Assembly (NCBI RefSeq): GCF_039533965.1
Contig: NZ_BAAAUN010000001.1
Span: 62,001 to 126,000 of the forward strand
DNA length: 64,000 bases
From: Microbacterium luteolum
Lineage (GTDB): Bacteria; Actinomycetota; Actinomycetes; Actinomycetales; Microbacteriaceae
Reading direction: 5' to 3'
Numbering within the stretch: position 1 is the first letter of the stretch; each line of letters opens with the position of its first letter. Both the position numbers and the translations under genes were made by a program. The notes below the pieces were generated by a model. It had not been told where the DNA came from, made no database searches, and was given only the letters and a program-made list of their open reading frames with translations. Shown here one piece after another: positions 36,049 through 45,580 of the stretch.

Positions 36049-37470
36049 ATGACCTCTTCTGCTCACCCCGCTCCGTCGACACCGTCCACCGAATCCGAGG
36101 CGGCCGTGCTCGAAGCGGTGGCGACGGGCATCCCGTCGGCGCTGTCGGACCTGGGACATCTCGTCCGGATCCCTGGGATGGCGTGGCCGGCGTTCGATCA
36201 GACGCAGCTGGAACGCAGTGCGGATGCCGTGGCCTCGCTGGCCCAGGGCACTGGCGTCTTCGACGAGGTGCGCGTGCTGCGCGCGGCGATCCCCGGCACC
36301 GACGAGCACGGACAGCCCGCGGTGCTGGCCACACGCGCCGCGCGCAACGGCAAGCCCACGATCCTGCTCTACGCCCACCACGACGTGCAGCCTCCGGGAG
36401 ACGACGCGCTGTGGGAGACGCCGCCGTTCGAGCCGACGGTGCGCGACGGTCGTCTCTACGGACGCGGTGCCGCCGACGACAAGGCGGGGATCATGGCGCA
36501 CATCGCGTCGATCCGCGCGGTCAGCGAGGTGCTCGGCGACGATCTCGACCTGGGCATCGCGATGTTCATCGAGGGGGAGGAGGAGTACGGCTCCCGCTCC
36601 TTCGCGCAGTTCCTCTCCGACAACAAGGAGGCGCTGCGAGCCGATGCCATCGTCGTCGCCGACTCCGGGAACTGGGACTCCGTCACGCCGGGCCTCACGG
36701 TGTCGCTGCGCGGGAACGCCCGCTTCACGGTGCGCGTGCGCACGCTCGACCACGCATCGCACTCCGGCATGTTCGGTGGTGCGGCGCCCGACGCGATGAT
36801 GACGACCATCGGGATGCTGTCGACGCTCTGGAACGCCGACGGCTCCGTCGCCGTCGAGGGACTGACCGAGCGCGATGCGCCGACACCCGAGTACAGCGAG
36901 GCGACGCTGCGCGATGAGGCGGGCCTGCTCCCCGGCACGACGCCGATCGGGAACGGCACGATCCTCAGCCGCATCTGGAACAAGCCGTCGATCACGGTCA
37001 TCGGCATCGACGCCACGAGCGTGGCCGCGGCATCCAACACCCTGCTCCCCGAGGTCACGGTCGTGATCAGCGCGCGCGTGGCCCCCGGCCAGACAGGGGA
37101 GGACGCCTACGCGGCGCTCGAGCAGCACCTGCGCGCCAACGCGCCCTTCGGGGCCGAGCTCGAATTCTCGGACGTCGATCTCGGCAACGGCTTCCTGGTG
37201 GACACCAGCGGATGGGCTGTCGCCCTCACCCGCGACGCGATGCGCGACGGCTACGGCGTGCCGCCGGTCGACCTCGGGGTCGGCGGATCGATCCCGTTCA
37301 TCGCCGACCTCGTCCGCGAGTTCCCCGACGCGCAGATCCTGGTCACCGGCGTCGAGGACCCGCACTCGCGGGCCCACAGCCCCAACGAGTCCCTTCACCT
37401 CGACACGTTCCGCCACGCCGTCGCGACCGAGGCCCTGCTGCTCGCGCGGATGAACGCGCGCGACGTCTGA
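36049..37470 (+). CDS. M20-family dipeptidase
   Basis: This 473-residue zinc metallopeptidase of the M20 family (dipeptidase/carboxypeptidase group) is cytosolic, with no signal peptide. The first metal motif is YAHHDVQPP, the second is GRGAADDKAGIMAH, and the catalytic EGEEEYGS follows. A dimerisation insert sits in the middle (about 200-320), and VTGVEDPHSRAHSPNE supplies the last ligands. Its substrates are probably short peptides. ATG 36049 sits seven bases after a clear -10. Confidence 0.9.
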   Translation: MTSSAHPAPSTPSTESEAAVLEAVATGIPSALSDLGHLVRIPGMAWPAFDQTQLERSADAVASLAQGTGVFDEVRVLRAAIPGTDEHGQPAVLATRAARNGKPTILLYAHHDVQPPGDDALWETPPFEPTVRDGRLYGRGAADDKAGIMAHIASIRAVSEVLGDDLDLGIAMFIEGEEEYGSRSFAQFLSDNKEALRADAIVVADSGNWDSVTPGLTVSLRGNARFTVRVRTLDHASHSGMFGGAAPDAMMTTIGMLSTLWNADGSVAVEGLTERDAPTPEYSEATLRDEAGLLPGTTPIGNGTILSRIWNKPSITVIGIDATSVAAASNTLLPEVTVVISARVAPGQTGEDAYAALEQHLRANAPFGAELEFSDVDLGNGFLVDTSGWAVALTRDAMRDGYGVPPVDLGVGGSIPFIADLVREFPDAQILVTGVEDPHSRAHSPNESLHLDTFRHAVATEALLLARMNARDV

Positions 37471-37541
37471 GCCTTCCGGTCCGACCGGCGGTAGAATTAC
37501 CGGGAACGCCGTGCCCCTGCGGCCCCGTGACAAGGAGCGAC

Positions 37542-37910
37542 ATGAGCGACACCACACTGACTTCCGCCGAGACGACCACCCACGCGCACGGCATCAGCCT
37601 GACCGACGCCGCTGCCGTCAAGGTCAAGAACCTCCTCGAGCAGGAGGGTCGCGACGACCTGCGTCTGCGCGTCGCCGTGCAGCCGGGCGGATGCTCCGGA
37701 CTGATCTACCAGCTCTACTTCGACGAGCGCTACCTCGAGGGCGACGAGACGGTCGACTTCGACGGCGTCGAGGTCATCGTCGACAACATGAGCGTCCCGT
37801 ATCTCGACGGTGCATCCATCGATTTCAAGGACACGATCTCGGAGCAGGGCTTCACGATCGACAACCCCAACGCGGCCGGCAGCTGCGCGTGTGGTGACAG
37901 CTTCCACTGA
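37542..37910 (+). CDS. erpA: Iron-sulfur cluster insertion protein ErpA/HesB
   Basis: This A-type Fe-S carrier (122 residues) passes clusters to apo-enzymes. Three conserved cysteines are present, in PGGCSG and the C-terminal CAC motif. The SLTDAAAVKVKNLL start and YQLYFDE strand are typical. AAGGAG before the ATG gives a clear SD. Being next to the cytochrome genes fits a role in maturing respiratory Fe-S proteins such as the Rieske subunit QcrA, though the neighbours are also in this order for other reasons. Confidence 0.93.
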   Translation: MSDTTLTSAETTTHAHGISLTDAAAVKVKNLLEQEGRDDLRLRVAVQPGGCSGLIYQLYFDERYLEGDETVDFDGVEVIVDNMSVPYLDGASIDFKDTISEQGFTIDNPNAAGSCACGDSFH

Positions 37911-37924
37911 TCCGGACGACCCCC

Positions 37925-37943
37925 GCCAACCTGCGTGGTTGGC
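37925..37943 (+). terminator. Weak hairpin after erpA
   Basis: Seven-base arms (GCCAACC / GGTTGGC) with a 5-base loop and no T-run. It is a weak candidate. Confidence 0.3.
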
Positions 37944-37966
37944 ATGAATCAGGTGTGAGGTTGCCC

Positions 37967-37972
37967 TAGACT
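37967..37972 (+). promoter_or_regulatory. -10 element of ctaC
   Basis: TAGACT, six bases before a GTG (37979) and 36 bases before the GTG I prefer (38009). Confidence 0.55.
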
Positions 37973-38008
37973 TGGGGTGTGCCCTGTCCGCAATCTGAAA
38001 GGTGCATC

Positions 38009-38905
38009 GTGCCCTCGAAACACCGCCTTCGTTGGGTCGCTCTCCCCTTGGGAGTGGCGGCAGCCGTGGTCCTGGCGGGATGTACCACCACCGAGTTGAA
38101 CGGCTACCTTCCCGGCTTCATCGAGGGTGAGCCTGCGGCCACCAACCAGACCGAGCGGGTCTCGTCTCTCTGGGTGAACTCCTGGATCGTCCTGCTCGCC
38201 GTCGGCATCATCACCTGGGGCCTGATGGCCTGGGCCGCGATCGCGTACCGCCGTCGCAAGGGCCAGACCGGCCTGCCGGTGCAGATGCGCTACAACATGC
38301 CGATCGAGATCTTCTACACGATCGTGCCGCTCATCCTGGTGCTGGGAATGTTCTTCTTCACGGCTCGCGATCAGACGGAGATCGAGGCGAAGTGGGATGA
38401 CCCCGACGTCGAGATCACCGCGATCGCCAAGCAGTGGGCGTGGGACTTCCAGTACGACGCCGAGTCCGATGACGACACCGTCTGGACGATGGGCATCCAG
38501 GCCCAGCCCGACGCCGAAGGCAACATCGACCAGGCGCAGCTTCCGACGCTGGTCCTGCCGGTCGACAAGAAGGTCACGATCGACCTGCGGTCGCGCGACG
38601 TCATCCACTCGTTCTGGATCATCGACTTCCTGTACAAGAAGGACATGTTCATCGGGGCGGACAACTCCTGGTCCTTCATCCCGACCCGTGTCGGCGAGTA
38701 CAAGGGCAAGTGCGCCGAGCTCTGCGGCGAGTACCACTCGATGATGCTCTTCAACGTGAAGGTCGTCGAGCAGGACGAGTACGACGCCTACCTCGAGTCG
38801 CTCAAGGAAGAGGGCAACACGGGAGACATCACGGACGAGTACGACCGTCTCTCGAACTTCCCCGGAAACACGCCGAAGAACGACTCCGAGGAAGGAGAGG
38901 AGTAA
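38009..38905 (+). CDS. ctaC: Cytochrome c oxidase subunit II (CuA-binding)
   Basis: CtaC (298 residues from GTG 38009) takes electrons to the aa3 oxidase through its CuA centre. It begins with a lipoprotein-type signal (lipobox VLAGC). Two membrane helices follow (about 50-75 and 95-115). The CuA domain carries the CxxxC at C235 and C239 in CAELCGEYHSMM. AAAGG lies just before GTG 38009. The GTG at 37979 is a rival because it sits six bases after the -10 and would add ten residues in front of the signal. ctaD and ctaF follow directly. Confidence 0.93.
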   Translation: MPSKHRLRWVALPLGVAAAVVLAGCTTTELNGYLPGFIEGEPAATNQTERVSSLWVNSWIVLLAVGIITWGLMAWAAIAYRRRKGQTGLPVQMRYNMPIEIFYTIVPLILVLGMFFFTARDQTEIEAKWDDPDVEITAIAKQWAWDFQYDAESDDDTVWTMGIQAQPDAEGNIDQAQLPTLVLPVDKKVTIDLRSRDVIHSFWIIDFLYKKDMFIGADNSWSFIPTRVGEYKGKCAELCGEYHSMMLFNVKVVEQDEYDAYLESLKEEGNTGDITDEYDRLSNFPGNTPKNDSEEGEE

Positions 38906-38908
38906 GCC

Positions 38909-40642
38909 ATGTCGACCACTGAAGCCCCCCGCACCGATGAGGCTCCTCGCTCCCGACCCACGACTCTGCCCGCCCGCCAGGCCGCTCTGATGAGCTCCTC
39001 GCGCGTCGAGCAGAAGGGCAACATCGTCGTCAAGTGGATCACCTCCACCGACCACAAGACCATCGGGTACATGTACCTGATCGCGTCCGTGCTGTTCTTC
39101 CTCCTCGGCGGTGTGATGGCCCTCGTCATCCGCGCCGAGCTGTTCGCGCCGGGGATGCAGATCATCCCGACGAAGGAGCAGTACAACCAGCTCTTCACGA
39201 TGCACGGCACGATCATGCTGCTCATGTTCGCGACCCCGCTGTTCGCCGGCTTCGCGAACGCGATCCTGCCGCTCCAGCTCGGTGCTCCCGACGTCGCGTT
39301 CCCGCGTCTGAACGCCTTCGCGTTCTGGCTGTTCCTCTTCGGCTCCACGATCGCCGTCGCCGGCTTCCTCACCCCGCAGGGTGCGGCCTCGTTCGGCTGG
39401 TTCGCCTATCAGCCGCTCGCCGGGGCCTCGTTCACGCCGGGTGCCGGCGGCAACCTCTGGATGGTCGGACTCGGAATCTCCGGTTTCGGAGCGATCCTCG
39501 GTGCCGTGAACTTCATCACCACGATCATCACGATGCGTGCTCCGGGAATGACGATGTGGCGCATGCCGATCTTCTCGTGGAACACGCTCATCACGAGCCT
39601 CCTCGTGCTGATGGCCTTCCCCGTGCTCGCGGCAGCGATCTTCGCCGCCGCCGCCGACCGCATCCTGGGTGCGCACATCTACGACCCGGCCAACGGCGGC
39701 GTCCTGCTCTGGCAGCACCTGTTCTGGTTCTTCGGTCACCCCGAGGTGTACATCATCGCGCTGCCGTTCTTCGGCATCGTCTCGGAGATCTTCCCGGTGT
39801 TCAGCCGCAAGCCGATCTTCGGATACAAGACGCTCGTCTACGCGACCATCGCCATCGCGGCGCTCTCCGTCGCCGTGTGGGCGCACCACATGTACGTCAC
39901 GGGATCGGTGCTCCTGCCGTTCTTCGCCCTGATGACGATGCTCATCGCGGTGCCGACGGGTGTGAAGATCTTCAACTGGATCGGCACGCTCTGGCGAGGG
40001 TCCGTGACCTTCGAGACGCCGATGGTCTTCGCACTCGGCTTCCTGGTCTCGTTCGTCTTCGGCGGCCTGACCGGTGTCATCCTCGCGGCCCCGCCGCTGG
40101 ACTTCGCGCTCTCCGACTCGTACTTCGTCGTCGCGCACTTCCACTACGTCGTGTTCGGCACCGTGGTGTTCGCCATGTTCGCCGGCTTCTACTTCTGGTG
40201 GCCGAAGTGGACGGGCCGCATGCTCAACGAGCGCCTCGGCTACGTGCACTTCTGGATGCTGTTCATCGGTTTCCACATGACGTTCCTCATTCAGCACTGG
40301 CTGGGTGTCGACGGCATGGTGCGTCGCTACGCGGACTACTCGGCGGCCGACGGCTGGACCTGGCAGAACCAGGTCTCGACGATCGGTGCGATCATCCTCG
40401 GCGCCTCGATGCTCCCGTTCTTCCTGAACGTCTGGATCACGGCGCGCAAGGCTCCGAAGGTCACGGTCAACGACCCGTGGGGATACGGCGCCTCGCTCGA
40501 GTGGGCGACGTCCTGCCCGCCGCCGCGTCACAACTTCACGTCGATCCCGCGCATCCGCAGCGAGCGCCCGGCATTCGACCTGAACCACCCCGAGGCTGCC
40601 GAGTTCGCGACCACCGCGCCCGGCGAGCGAGAGGCCCACTAA
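38909..40642 (+). CDS. ctaD: Cytochrome c oxidase subunit I
   Basis: CtaD (577 residues) is the catalytic subunit of aa3-type oxidase and houses heme a and the heme a3-CuB site. Landmarks are [47 protein letters not shown] and [33 protein letters not shown]. About 12 membrane helices are present. It is the second gene of ctaC-ctaD-ctaF with short gaps, so it is one operon. Confidence 0.98.
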   Translation: MSTTEAPRTDEAPRSRPTTLPARQAALMSSSRVEQKGNIVVKWITSTDHKTIGYMYLIASVLFFLLGGVMALVIRAELFAPGMQIIPTKEQYNQLFTMHGTIMLLMFATPLFAGFANAILPLQLGAPDVAFPRLNAFAFWLFLFGSTIAVAGFLTPQGAASFGWFAYQPLAGASFTPGAGGNLWMVGLGISGFGAILGAVNFITTIITMRAPGMTMWRMPIFSWNTLITSLLVLMAFPVLAAAIFAAAADRILGAHIYDPANGGVLLWQHLFWFFGHPEVYIIALPFFGIVSEIFPVFSRKPIFGYKTLVYATIAIAALSVAVWAHHMYVTGSVLLPFFALMTMLIAVPTGVKIFNWIGTLWRGSVTFETPMVFALGFLVSFVFGGLTGVILAAPPLDFALSDSYFVVAHFHYVVFGTVVFAMFAGFYFWWPKWTGRMLNERLGYVHFWMLFIGFHMTFLIQHWLGVDGMVRRYADYSAADGWTWQNQVSTIGAIILGASMLPFFLNVWITARKAPKVTVNDPWGYGASLEWATSCPPPRHNFTSIPRIRSERPAFDLNHPEAAEFATTAPGEREAH

Positions 40643-40645
40643 GTC

Positions 40646-41080
40646 ATGCGCGACAATGTCATTCTCTGGTGGATCCTGACCGCCTTCTTCGCTCTCGTCG
40701 GCGTCGTCTACACCGGCTGGCACATCCTGGCCACGCCGAACGAGAACTTCGCGCTGCGGATCGAGTGGGTCGGAACGGTCGCGCTGTTCTTCGCCGCCTT
40801 CATGGGCGCGATGATCGCGTTCTACCTCGACCGCACGCACGGCGCCCAGGGCGGTGAGCTGCCGGAGGACATCCTCACGGCCGACATCGACGACGGCGAT
40901 CCCGAGCTCGGTGAATTCAGCCCGTGGTCGTGGTGGCCGATCGTGCTCGCGGCTTCCGCCGGCATCTTCGTCGTCGGACTCGCCGTCGGACACTTCCTGC
41001 TTCCGATCGGGCTCGCGATCTTCGTGGTCGCGATCGTCGGCTGGGTGTACGAGTACTACCGCGGTCATTTCGCACGCTGA
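40646..41080 (+). CDS. ctaF: Cytochrome c oxidase subunit IV (actinobacterial)
   Basis: This 144-residue protein has four membrane helices and the actinobacterial CtaF pattern (N-terminal helix, LRIEWVGTVALFFAAFMGAMIAFYLDRTHG). It is a small subunit of the bcc-aa3 supercomplex and is absent from other phyla. It follows ctaD by three bases. A strong terminator lies 12 bases after its stop. Confidence 0.9.
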   Translation: MRDNVILWWILTAFFALVGVVYTGWHILATPNENFALRIEWVGTVALFFAAFMGAMIAFYLDRTHGAQGGELPEDILTADIDDGDPELGEFSPWSWWPIVLAASAGIFVVGLAVGHFLLPIGLAIFVVAIVGWVYEYYRGHFAR

Positions 41081-41092
41081 CGATCAGCAAGC

Positions 41093-41126
41093 AAGAAGGC
41101 CCCCGGAGCGATCCGGGGGCCTTCTT
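41093..41126. terminator. Bidirectional terminator between ctaF and the rhodanese gene
   Basis: Perfect 15-bp inverted repeat (AAGAAGGCCCCCGGA and its complement) with a GCGA loop, between converging genes. Confidence 0.88.
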
Positions 41127-41150
41127 CGTATCTCGGGCCGTGAGGCCTGA

Positions 41151-41570
41151 TCAGGCGCGGGTGCGGATGCGAGCCACACCGGTGAGCGGGTCGACCGGGC
41201 GGTGATGGATGCCGTCGGCATCTTCCACGGGATAGCCCTCGCGGACCCAGTACTCGAAGCCGCCGATCATCTCGCGGACGCGGTAGCCGAGCTTCGCGAA
41301 CTCGAGTGCGCCTTTGGCGCCGGCGTTGCAGCCGGGACTCCAGCAGTACACGACGACCTCTGCATCGGCGGCGATCTCTCGAGGAGCTCGGGTGGCGATC
41401 TCGCTGTAGTGCATGTGCACGGCGCCCGCGACGCGTCCCTGCGCCCAGGCCTCATCGGACCGCACGTCGATCACGACCAGGTCGTCGCCGGCCTTCCGAG
41501 CCGCGTGGACGTCACTGGCATCGGTCTCGTAGGCGAGCTTGGCGGCGAAGAAGTCGGCACGATCGATCAT
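41151..41570 (-). CDS. Single-domain rhodanese-like protein
   Basis: This 139-residue protein is a single rhodanese domain, a sulfur transferase that carries a persulfide on a loop cysteine. The active loop is CWSPGC with C76, after VVVY. VIDVRSDEAWAQGRVAGAVHMHYSEI is the typical N-terminal part. The partner and physiological sulfur donor are unknown. It lies between the two respiratory blocks. TAGGCT lies six bases before the ATG, so the mRNA is probably leaderless. Confidence 0.88.
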   Translation of the reverse strand: MIDRADFFAAKLAYETDASDVHAARKAGDDLVVIDVRSDEAWAQGRVAGAVHMHYSEIATRAPREIAADAEVVVYCWSPGCNAGAKGALEFAKLGYRVREMIGGFEYWVREGYPVEDADGIHHRPVDPLTGVARIRTRA

Positions 41571-41576
41571 GTTCTC

Positions 41577-41582
41577 AGCCTA
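41577..41582 (-). promoter_or_regulatory. -10 element of the rhodanese gene (leaderless)
   Basis: TAGGCT on the minus strand, six bases before ATG 41570. Confidence 0.5.
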
Positions 41583-41652
41583 TTCGGGGAGGTCTCGCCG
41601 CCTCAACGCATTCCTGTCGCTCGTCGCCGGATTCGCGACAGCATCCACCCCG

Positions 41653-42165
41653 TCAGAGGACAGCAGTCATCTGCAGGCGTCGTCCGTGGATCGCGAGCTC
41701 CAGGGCGTCCTCCGTGGCGACCAGACGCCGGTGGAAGTCCGAGTCCGGCTCGCTCTCGATGAAGCCGCAGGAGGCATAGAACGGCGCGTTCCAGGGCACG
41801 TCCGCGTATGTCCGGAGGGTGATGAGCGCATGGCCTCGATGCCGGGCCTCGGCGAGAGCGGTGTCGACGAGGCGGCGACCGATCCCGCGCCGTCCGAAGG
41901 AGGGGAGCACGGAGAGCTGTTCGAGGTGAGCGTGCCCGTCGATCTCGAGCACGTGCACGAAGCCGACCAGAGTCGGCACCTCGCCGGCTTCCGCCGACTC
42001 CGCGACCAGCACGAATCCGGGAAGGGAGGCGCGCTCCTCGGCATCCGTCGGGGGAGGCCAGTCGGAAGCGGAGAACCGACCGATGAGCAGCGTGTCGGCG
42101 GCGACCTCGATCGCTTCGAGCGCTGCGGCGTCTTCGGTGCGTGCGGCACGCACGGACGTCGTCAC
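41653..42165 (-). CDS. GNAT-family N-acetyltransferase
   Basis: This 170-residue GNAT protein has the acetyl-CoA loop LPSFGRRGIGRRLVDTAL and the preceding strand HLEQLSV. A late FYASCGFIE motif is also typical. Its substrate is unknown. The GTG start at 42165 is chosen because it overlaps the RidA stop by four bases, a coupled arrangement. The conserved fold starts at SVRAARTEDAAALEAIE. Confidence 0.85.
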   Translation of the reverse strand: MTTSVRAARTEDAAALEAIEVAADTLLIGRFSASDWPPPTDAEERASLPGFVLVAESAEAGEVPTLVGFVHVLEIDGHAHLEQLSVLPSFGRRGIGRRLVDTALAEARHRGHALITLRTYADVPWNAPFYASCGFIESEPDSDFHRRLVATEDALELAIHGRRLQMTAVL

Positions 42166-42575
42166 TGCTGTTCGCCTCGGACAGCGGCGACGGCTTCGAT
42201 CTCGACGAGCTGGTCGCTGTAGCCGAGAACGGTCACGCCCAGGAGTGTGCTCGGCACATCGTGCGCCCCGAAAGCGGCATGCACGACATCCCAGGCATCG
42301 ACGAGATCGGCCTGGTCGGATGACGCCACGAGAACGCGTGTGCTGATGACATCGGTGAGGCATGCACCAGCGGCCTCGAGCGCCTCGGTGAGGGTCTTCA
42401 TGCACTGCGCGGCCTGGGCGGCATAGTCACCGGGGGAGGCCGTCGTGCCGTCCTCGTTCAGAGGGCAGGATCCGGCGAGGAAGATGAGGCGAGAGCCGGC
42501 GGGTGCGGTGGCGGCATACGCGTAGGGGGCGTCGGCGAGAGAGGCGGAACGGATGAGCTGTACGACGGAGGTCAC
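42162..42575 (-). CDS. RidA-family deaminase
   Basis: This 137-residue RidA/YjgF family protein is a small barrel-forming deaminase that clears reactive enamines/imines made by PLP enzymes. The family pattern (FLAGSCPLNEDG, AAQCMKTLTEALEAAG, STRVLV, EIEAVAAV) is present, but residues around the usual active-site Arg and Glu differ somewhat, so it may be an atypical member. GTG start with an AAAGGAT-like SD. It is the first gene of a two-gene unit with the GNAT protein. Confidence 0.82.
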   Translation of the reverse strand: MTSVVQLIRSASLADAPYAYAATAPAGSRLIFLAGSCPLNEDGTTASPGDYAAQAAQCMKTLTEALEAAGACLTDVISTRVLVASSDQADLVDAWDVVHAAFGAHDVPSTLLGVTVLGYSDQLVEIEAVAAVRGEQQ

Positions 42576-42606
42576 TCTTCGATCCTTTCACAGCGACCGC
42601 AACGAC

Positions 42607-42637
42607 GAAGGCCCCGTCCGGATCGGACGAGGCCTTC
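42607..42637. terminator. Hairpin terminator after qcrB
   Basis: Fourteen-base arms with one mismatch (GAAGGCCCCGTCCG / CGGACGAGGCCTTC) around a 3-base loop, at the end of the ctaE-qcrCAB operon. Confidence 0.75.
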
Positions 42638-42656
42638 ATCGATGGGGGAGTGGCGA

Positions 42657-44471
42657 CTACTCGCCCTCCTCCGACTTCTTCTTGCGAGGCTTCTTCGCGG
42701 GCTCCGTGGCGATCACGGTGCTCGGCGTGTTCGCCGTCTCGTCGACGTGCGTCTCGCTGGCGACGAGCGGTGCATCCGGTGCACCTGCACGCTCGTGAGC
42801 GCCCTGGATCTCGGCTGCCTCGGTCTCTTCGTTGTGAGCCGTGACGTGGTGCTGGTGCGAGTCCGCTTCGTCGACCTCTGCCTGCGTGAGCGGGGCGAGG
42901 CGGTCTTCGAAGAACCAGCGCGAGATCGAGGAACGGAGGTTCTCGGTCCACGAGATGCGGCCCTTGGCGTTCGGACGGACCACCAGCGGCTCGTAGCCGT
43001 CGACGTCGATGAGCTTCCAGCGGTCGTACTGGTCGACCGGCTGGTGCACCTCGATGAACTCGCCGCCGGGGAGGCGGACGATGCGTCCGGACTCGTAACC
43101 GTGCAGCACGATCTCGCGATCCTTCTTCTGCAGCGCGATGCAGATGCGCTTGGTGACGAAGTAGCCGAGGATCGGGCCGACGAACAGCAGCGCCTGGAGG
43201 GTGTGGATCACGCCTTCCATGGTGAGCATGAAGTGCGTCGCGATGAGGTCGGACGATGCCGCCGCCCACAGGACCGCGTAGAAGATGACACCGGCCGCGC
43301 CGATGGCGGTGCGGGTCGCCGCGTTGCGCGGGCGCTGTGCGATGTGGTGCTCGCGCTTGTCGCCGGTGAGCCATGCCTCGAGGAACGGGTAGATGGCGAC
43401 GACGACGATGAACAGACCGAGCACTGCGACCGGGAGCAGGATGCCGAACGACCAGGTCCGGTCGAAGAGCACGAGGTCGAGGTTCGACGGAGCGAGGCGG
43501 AGTGCACCGTCGGCGAACCCGATGTACCAGTCCGGCTGCGTGCCGGCGGAGACGGGGGACGGGTCGTACGGTCCGTATGCCCAGATCGGGTTGATCTGGA
43601 AGAACGTCGCGATCAGCACGATTGTGCCGAACACGATGAACAGGTAACCGCCCATCTTCGACATGTACACCGGCATCATCGGGTAGCCGACGACGTTCTC
43701 ATTCGTGCGGCCGGGGCCGGCGAACTGCGTGTGCTTGTTGACGATCATGAGCATCAGGTGCACCACGATCAGCCCGATCACGAGCAGCGGCAGCAGCAGG
43801 ATGTGCAGCGTGTAGAGGCGGCCGACGATGTCGGTGCCGGGGAACTCGCCGCCGAACACGATGAACGACGTCCAGGTGCCGATCAGCGGGATGCCCTTGA
43901 CCATTCCGTCGATGATGCGGAGGCCGTTGCCCGACAGCAGGTCGTCGGGGAGCGAGTAGCCCGTGAAGCCCTCGGCCAGCGCCAGGATGAACAGCACGAA
44001 GCCGATGACCCAGTTGAGCTCACGCGGCTTGCGGAACGCGCCCGTGAAGAAGATGCGGAGCATGTGCACGCCGATGCCGGCGATGAACACGAGCGCAGCC
44101 CAGTGGTGGATCTGGCGGACCAGGAGGCCACCGCGCAGATCGAACGAGATGTGCAGCGACGACTCGAGCGCCGCAGACATCTCGATGCCACGCATCGGGG
44201 CGTACGCACCCGTGTAGTGGGTCTCGACCATCGAGGCCTGGAAGAAGAACGTCAGGAAGGTTCCGGAGAGGAACACGACCACGAAGCTCCACAGCGCGAT
44301 CTCGCCGAGCATGAACGACCAGTGGTCGGGGAAGATCTTGCGACCGAGCTCCTTGACGAAACCGGAGAGGCTGGTGCGCTCATCGATGTAGTTCGACGCG
44401 GCTCCCACGAAGCGGCCGCCGAGGGGCGCCTTCGTGTCCTTGTCGTCCTTGGACAGCGTTGCGGTGCTCAA
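42657..44471 (-). CDS. qcrB: Cytochrome bc1 complex cytochrome b subunit
   Basis: QcrB (604 residues) is the quinol-oxidising cytochrome b of the actinobacterial bcc complex. The N-terminal half has the heme-binding helices and IHHWAALVFIAGIGVHMLRIFFTGAFRKPRELNW. The Qo-site motif is PDWYIGFADGALR (in place of PEWY). Eight or more helices are visible. A long C-terminal tail (about 500-604) ends in Lys/Arg and Glu/Ala-rich sequence, as in other actinobacteria. Its start overlaps qcrA by four bases. It is the last gene of ctaE-qcrC-qcrA-qcrB. Confidence 0.97.
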   Translation of the reverse strand: MSTATLSKDDKDTKAPLGGRFVGAASNYIDERTSLSGFVKELGRKIFPDHWSFMLGEIALWSFVVVFLSGTFLTFFFQASMVETHYTGAYAPMRGIEMSAALESSLHISFDLRGGLLVRQIHHWAALVFIAGIGVHMLRIFFTGAFRKPRELNWVIGFVLFILALAEGFTGYSLPDDLLSGNGLRIIDGMVKGIPLIGTWTSFIVFGGEFPGTDIVGRLYTLHILLLPLLVIGLIVVHLMLMIVNKHTQFAGPGRTNENVVGYPMMPVYMSKMGGYLFIVFGTIVLIATFFQINPIWAYGPYDPSPVSAGTQPDWYIGFADGALRLAPSNLDLVLFDRTWSFGILLPVAVLGLFIVVVAIYPFLEAWLTGDKREHHIAQRPRNAATRTAIGAAGVIFYAVLWAAASSDLIATHFMLTMEGVIHTLQALLFVGPILGYFVTKRICIALQKKDREIVLHGYESGRIVRLPGGEFIEVHQPVDQYDRWKLIDVDGYEPLVVRPNAKGRISWTENLRSSISRWFFEDRLAPLTQAEVDEADSHQHHVTAHNEETEAAEIQGAHERAGAPDAPLVASETHVDETANTPSTVIATEPAKKPRKKKSEEGE

Positions 44472-45544
44472 TGGCGCTCCCAGAAGCTCGGGCCGACGGG
44501 TTCCGTGAAGTCGCTGCGTGCGACCAGGTAGCCCTCGTCATCGACGGTGATGGGCAGCTGCGGCAGCGGGCGAGCCGCCGGGCCGAAGATGACCTTGGCG
44601 TGGTCCGTGACGTCGAACTGCGACTGGTGGCACGGGCACAGCAGGTGGTGCGTCTGCTGCTCGTACAGCGCCACGGGGCAGCCGACGTGCGTGCAGACCT
44701 TGGAATAGGCGACGATGCCGTCATAGGACCAGTCCTTGCGGTCCTCGGCCTCGGTGAGCTGCTCGGGGCGCAGGCGCATCATCAGGACGATCGCCTTGGC
44801 CTTCTCCTCGAGGTAGCCGTCGTGGTGGCTGAGCTCGGCGAGTTCCTCGGGGATCACGTGGAACGCGGAGCCGAGGGTCACATCCGCAGCGCGGATCGGC
44901 GTGCCGTCGGGGTCGCGGACGAGGCGCGAGCCCTCTTCCCACATCGTGTGCTTGAGCAGCGCCACCGGGTCACCCGCGGTGGGGTCGTCCGGCGTGGAGT
45001 GGGGAGCCAGTCCGCGGAAGAGCGTGACGCCGGGGATGATCGAGGCGACGACCGCGGCGAACAGCGAGTTGCGGATCATGGAGCGGCGTCCGAATCCGGA
45101 CTCCTCGTTCGCGTCCGAGAACGCCTTGATGGCGGCTTCGCGCGTCGAGTCCTTGCCACGGGTGGGGTGGCGGTACTCGATGTGCTCCTTGTCGGACATC
45201 AGAGCCTTGGACCAGTGGATCGCACCGATGCCGAGGGCCAGCAGCGCGAGCGCGATGCCGAGACCGATGAAGAGGTTGTTCTGACGGATGTCGATGAGAG
45301 CGCCGCTCTCGATCGGGAACAGCATGTAGGCGGCGACCGCCCAGATGCTGCCGGCGAGCGAGAGGTAGAACAGCGTGTAGACCGTGCGTGCCGCGTTCTT
45401 CTCGGCGCGGGGGTCCTTGTCGGTCATCCGCTCGCGGTGCGGCGGCAGTCCCGGGTTCTGCACGGGATCGCTGACTGCGACACCCAGCCCCGGAGAGGGC
45501 TGGTAGGCCCTGTCAAGAGCCTGCGAGTCGTCGTCGTGTGCCAT
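44468..45544 (-). CDS. qcrA: Rieske iron-sulfur subunit of the bc1 complex
   Basis: QcrA (358 residues) carries the 2Fe-2S Rieske cluster. The two cluster loops are CTHVGC and CPCHQSQFD near residues 280-305. Actinobacterial QcrA has three N-terminal membrane helices rather than one, and three hydrophobic stretches are visible (about 60-80, 90-110, 160-180). It probably needs Fe-S insertion by carriers such as ErpA. It overlaps qcrB by four bases. Confidence 0.96.
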   Translation of the reverse strand: MAHDDDSQALDRAYQPSPGLGVAVSDPVQNPGLPPHRERMTDKDPRAEKNAARTVYTLFYLSLAGSIWAVAAYMLFPIESGALIDIRQNNLFIGLGIALALLALGIGAIHWSKALMSDKEHIEYRHPTRGKDSTREAAIKAFSDANEESGFGRRSMIRNSLFAAVVASIIPGVTLFRGLAPHSTPDDPTAGDPVALLKHTMWEEGSRLVRDPDGTPIRAADVTLGSAFHVIPEELAELSHHDGYLEEKAKAIVLMMRLRPEQLTEAEDRKDWSYDGIVAYSKVCTHVGCPVALYEQQTHHLLCPCHQSQFDVTDHAKVIFGPAARPLPQLPITVDDEGYLVARSDFTEPVGPSFWERH

Positions 45545-45580
45545 GGTGCTCCTCGTACGTTCCTCTTCGATGAATAAGCG

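Noticed and set aside
37949..41068. A long antisense open frame opposite ctaC-ctaD-ctaF
   Set aside because: The plus-strand oxidase subunits are unmistakable; the opposite frame is extremely rich in His/Asp/Glu/Arg and has no recognisable domain.
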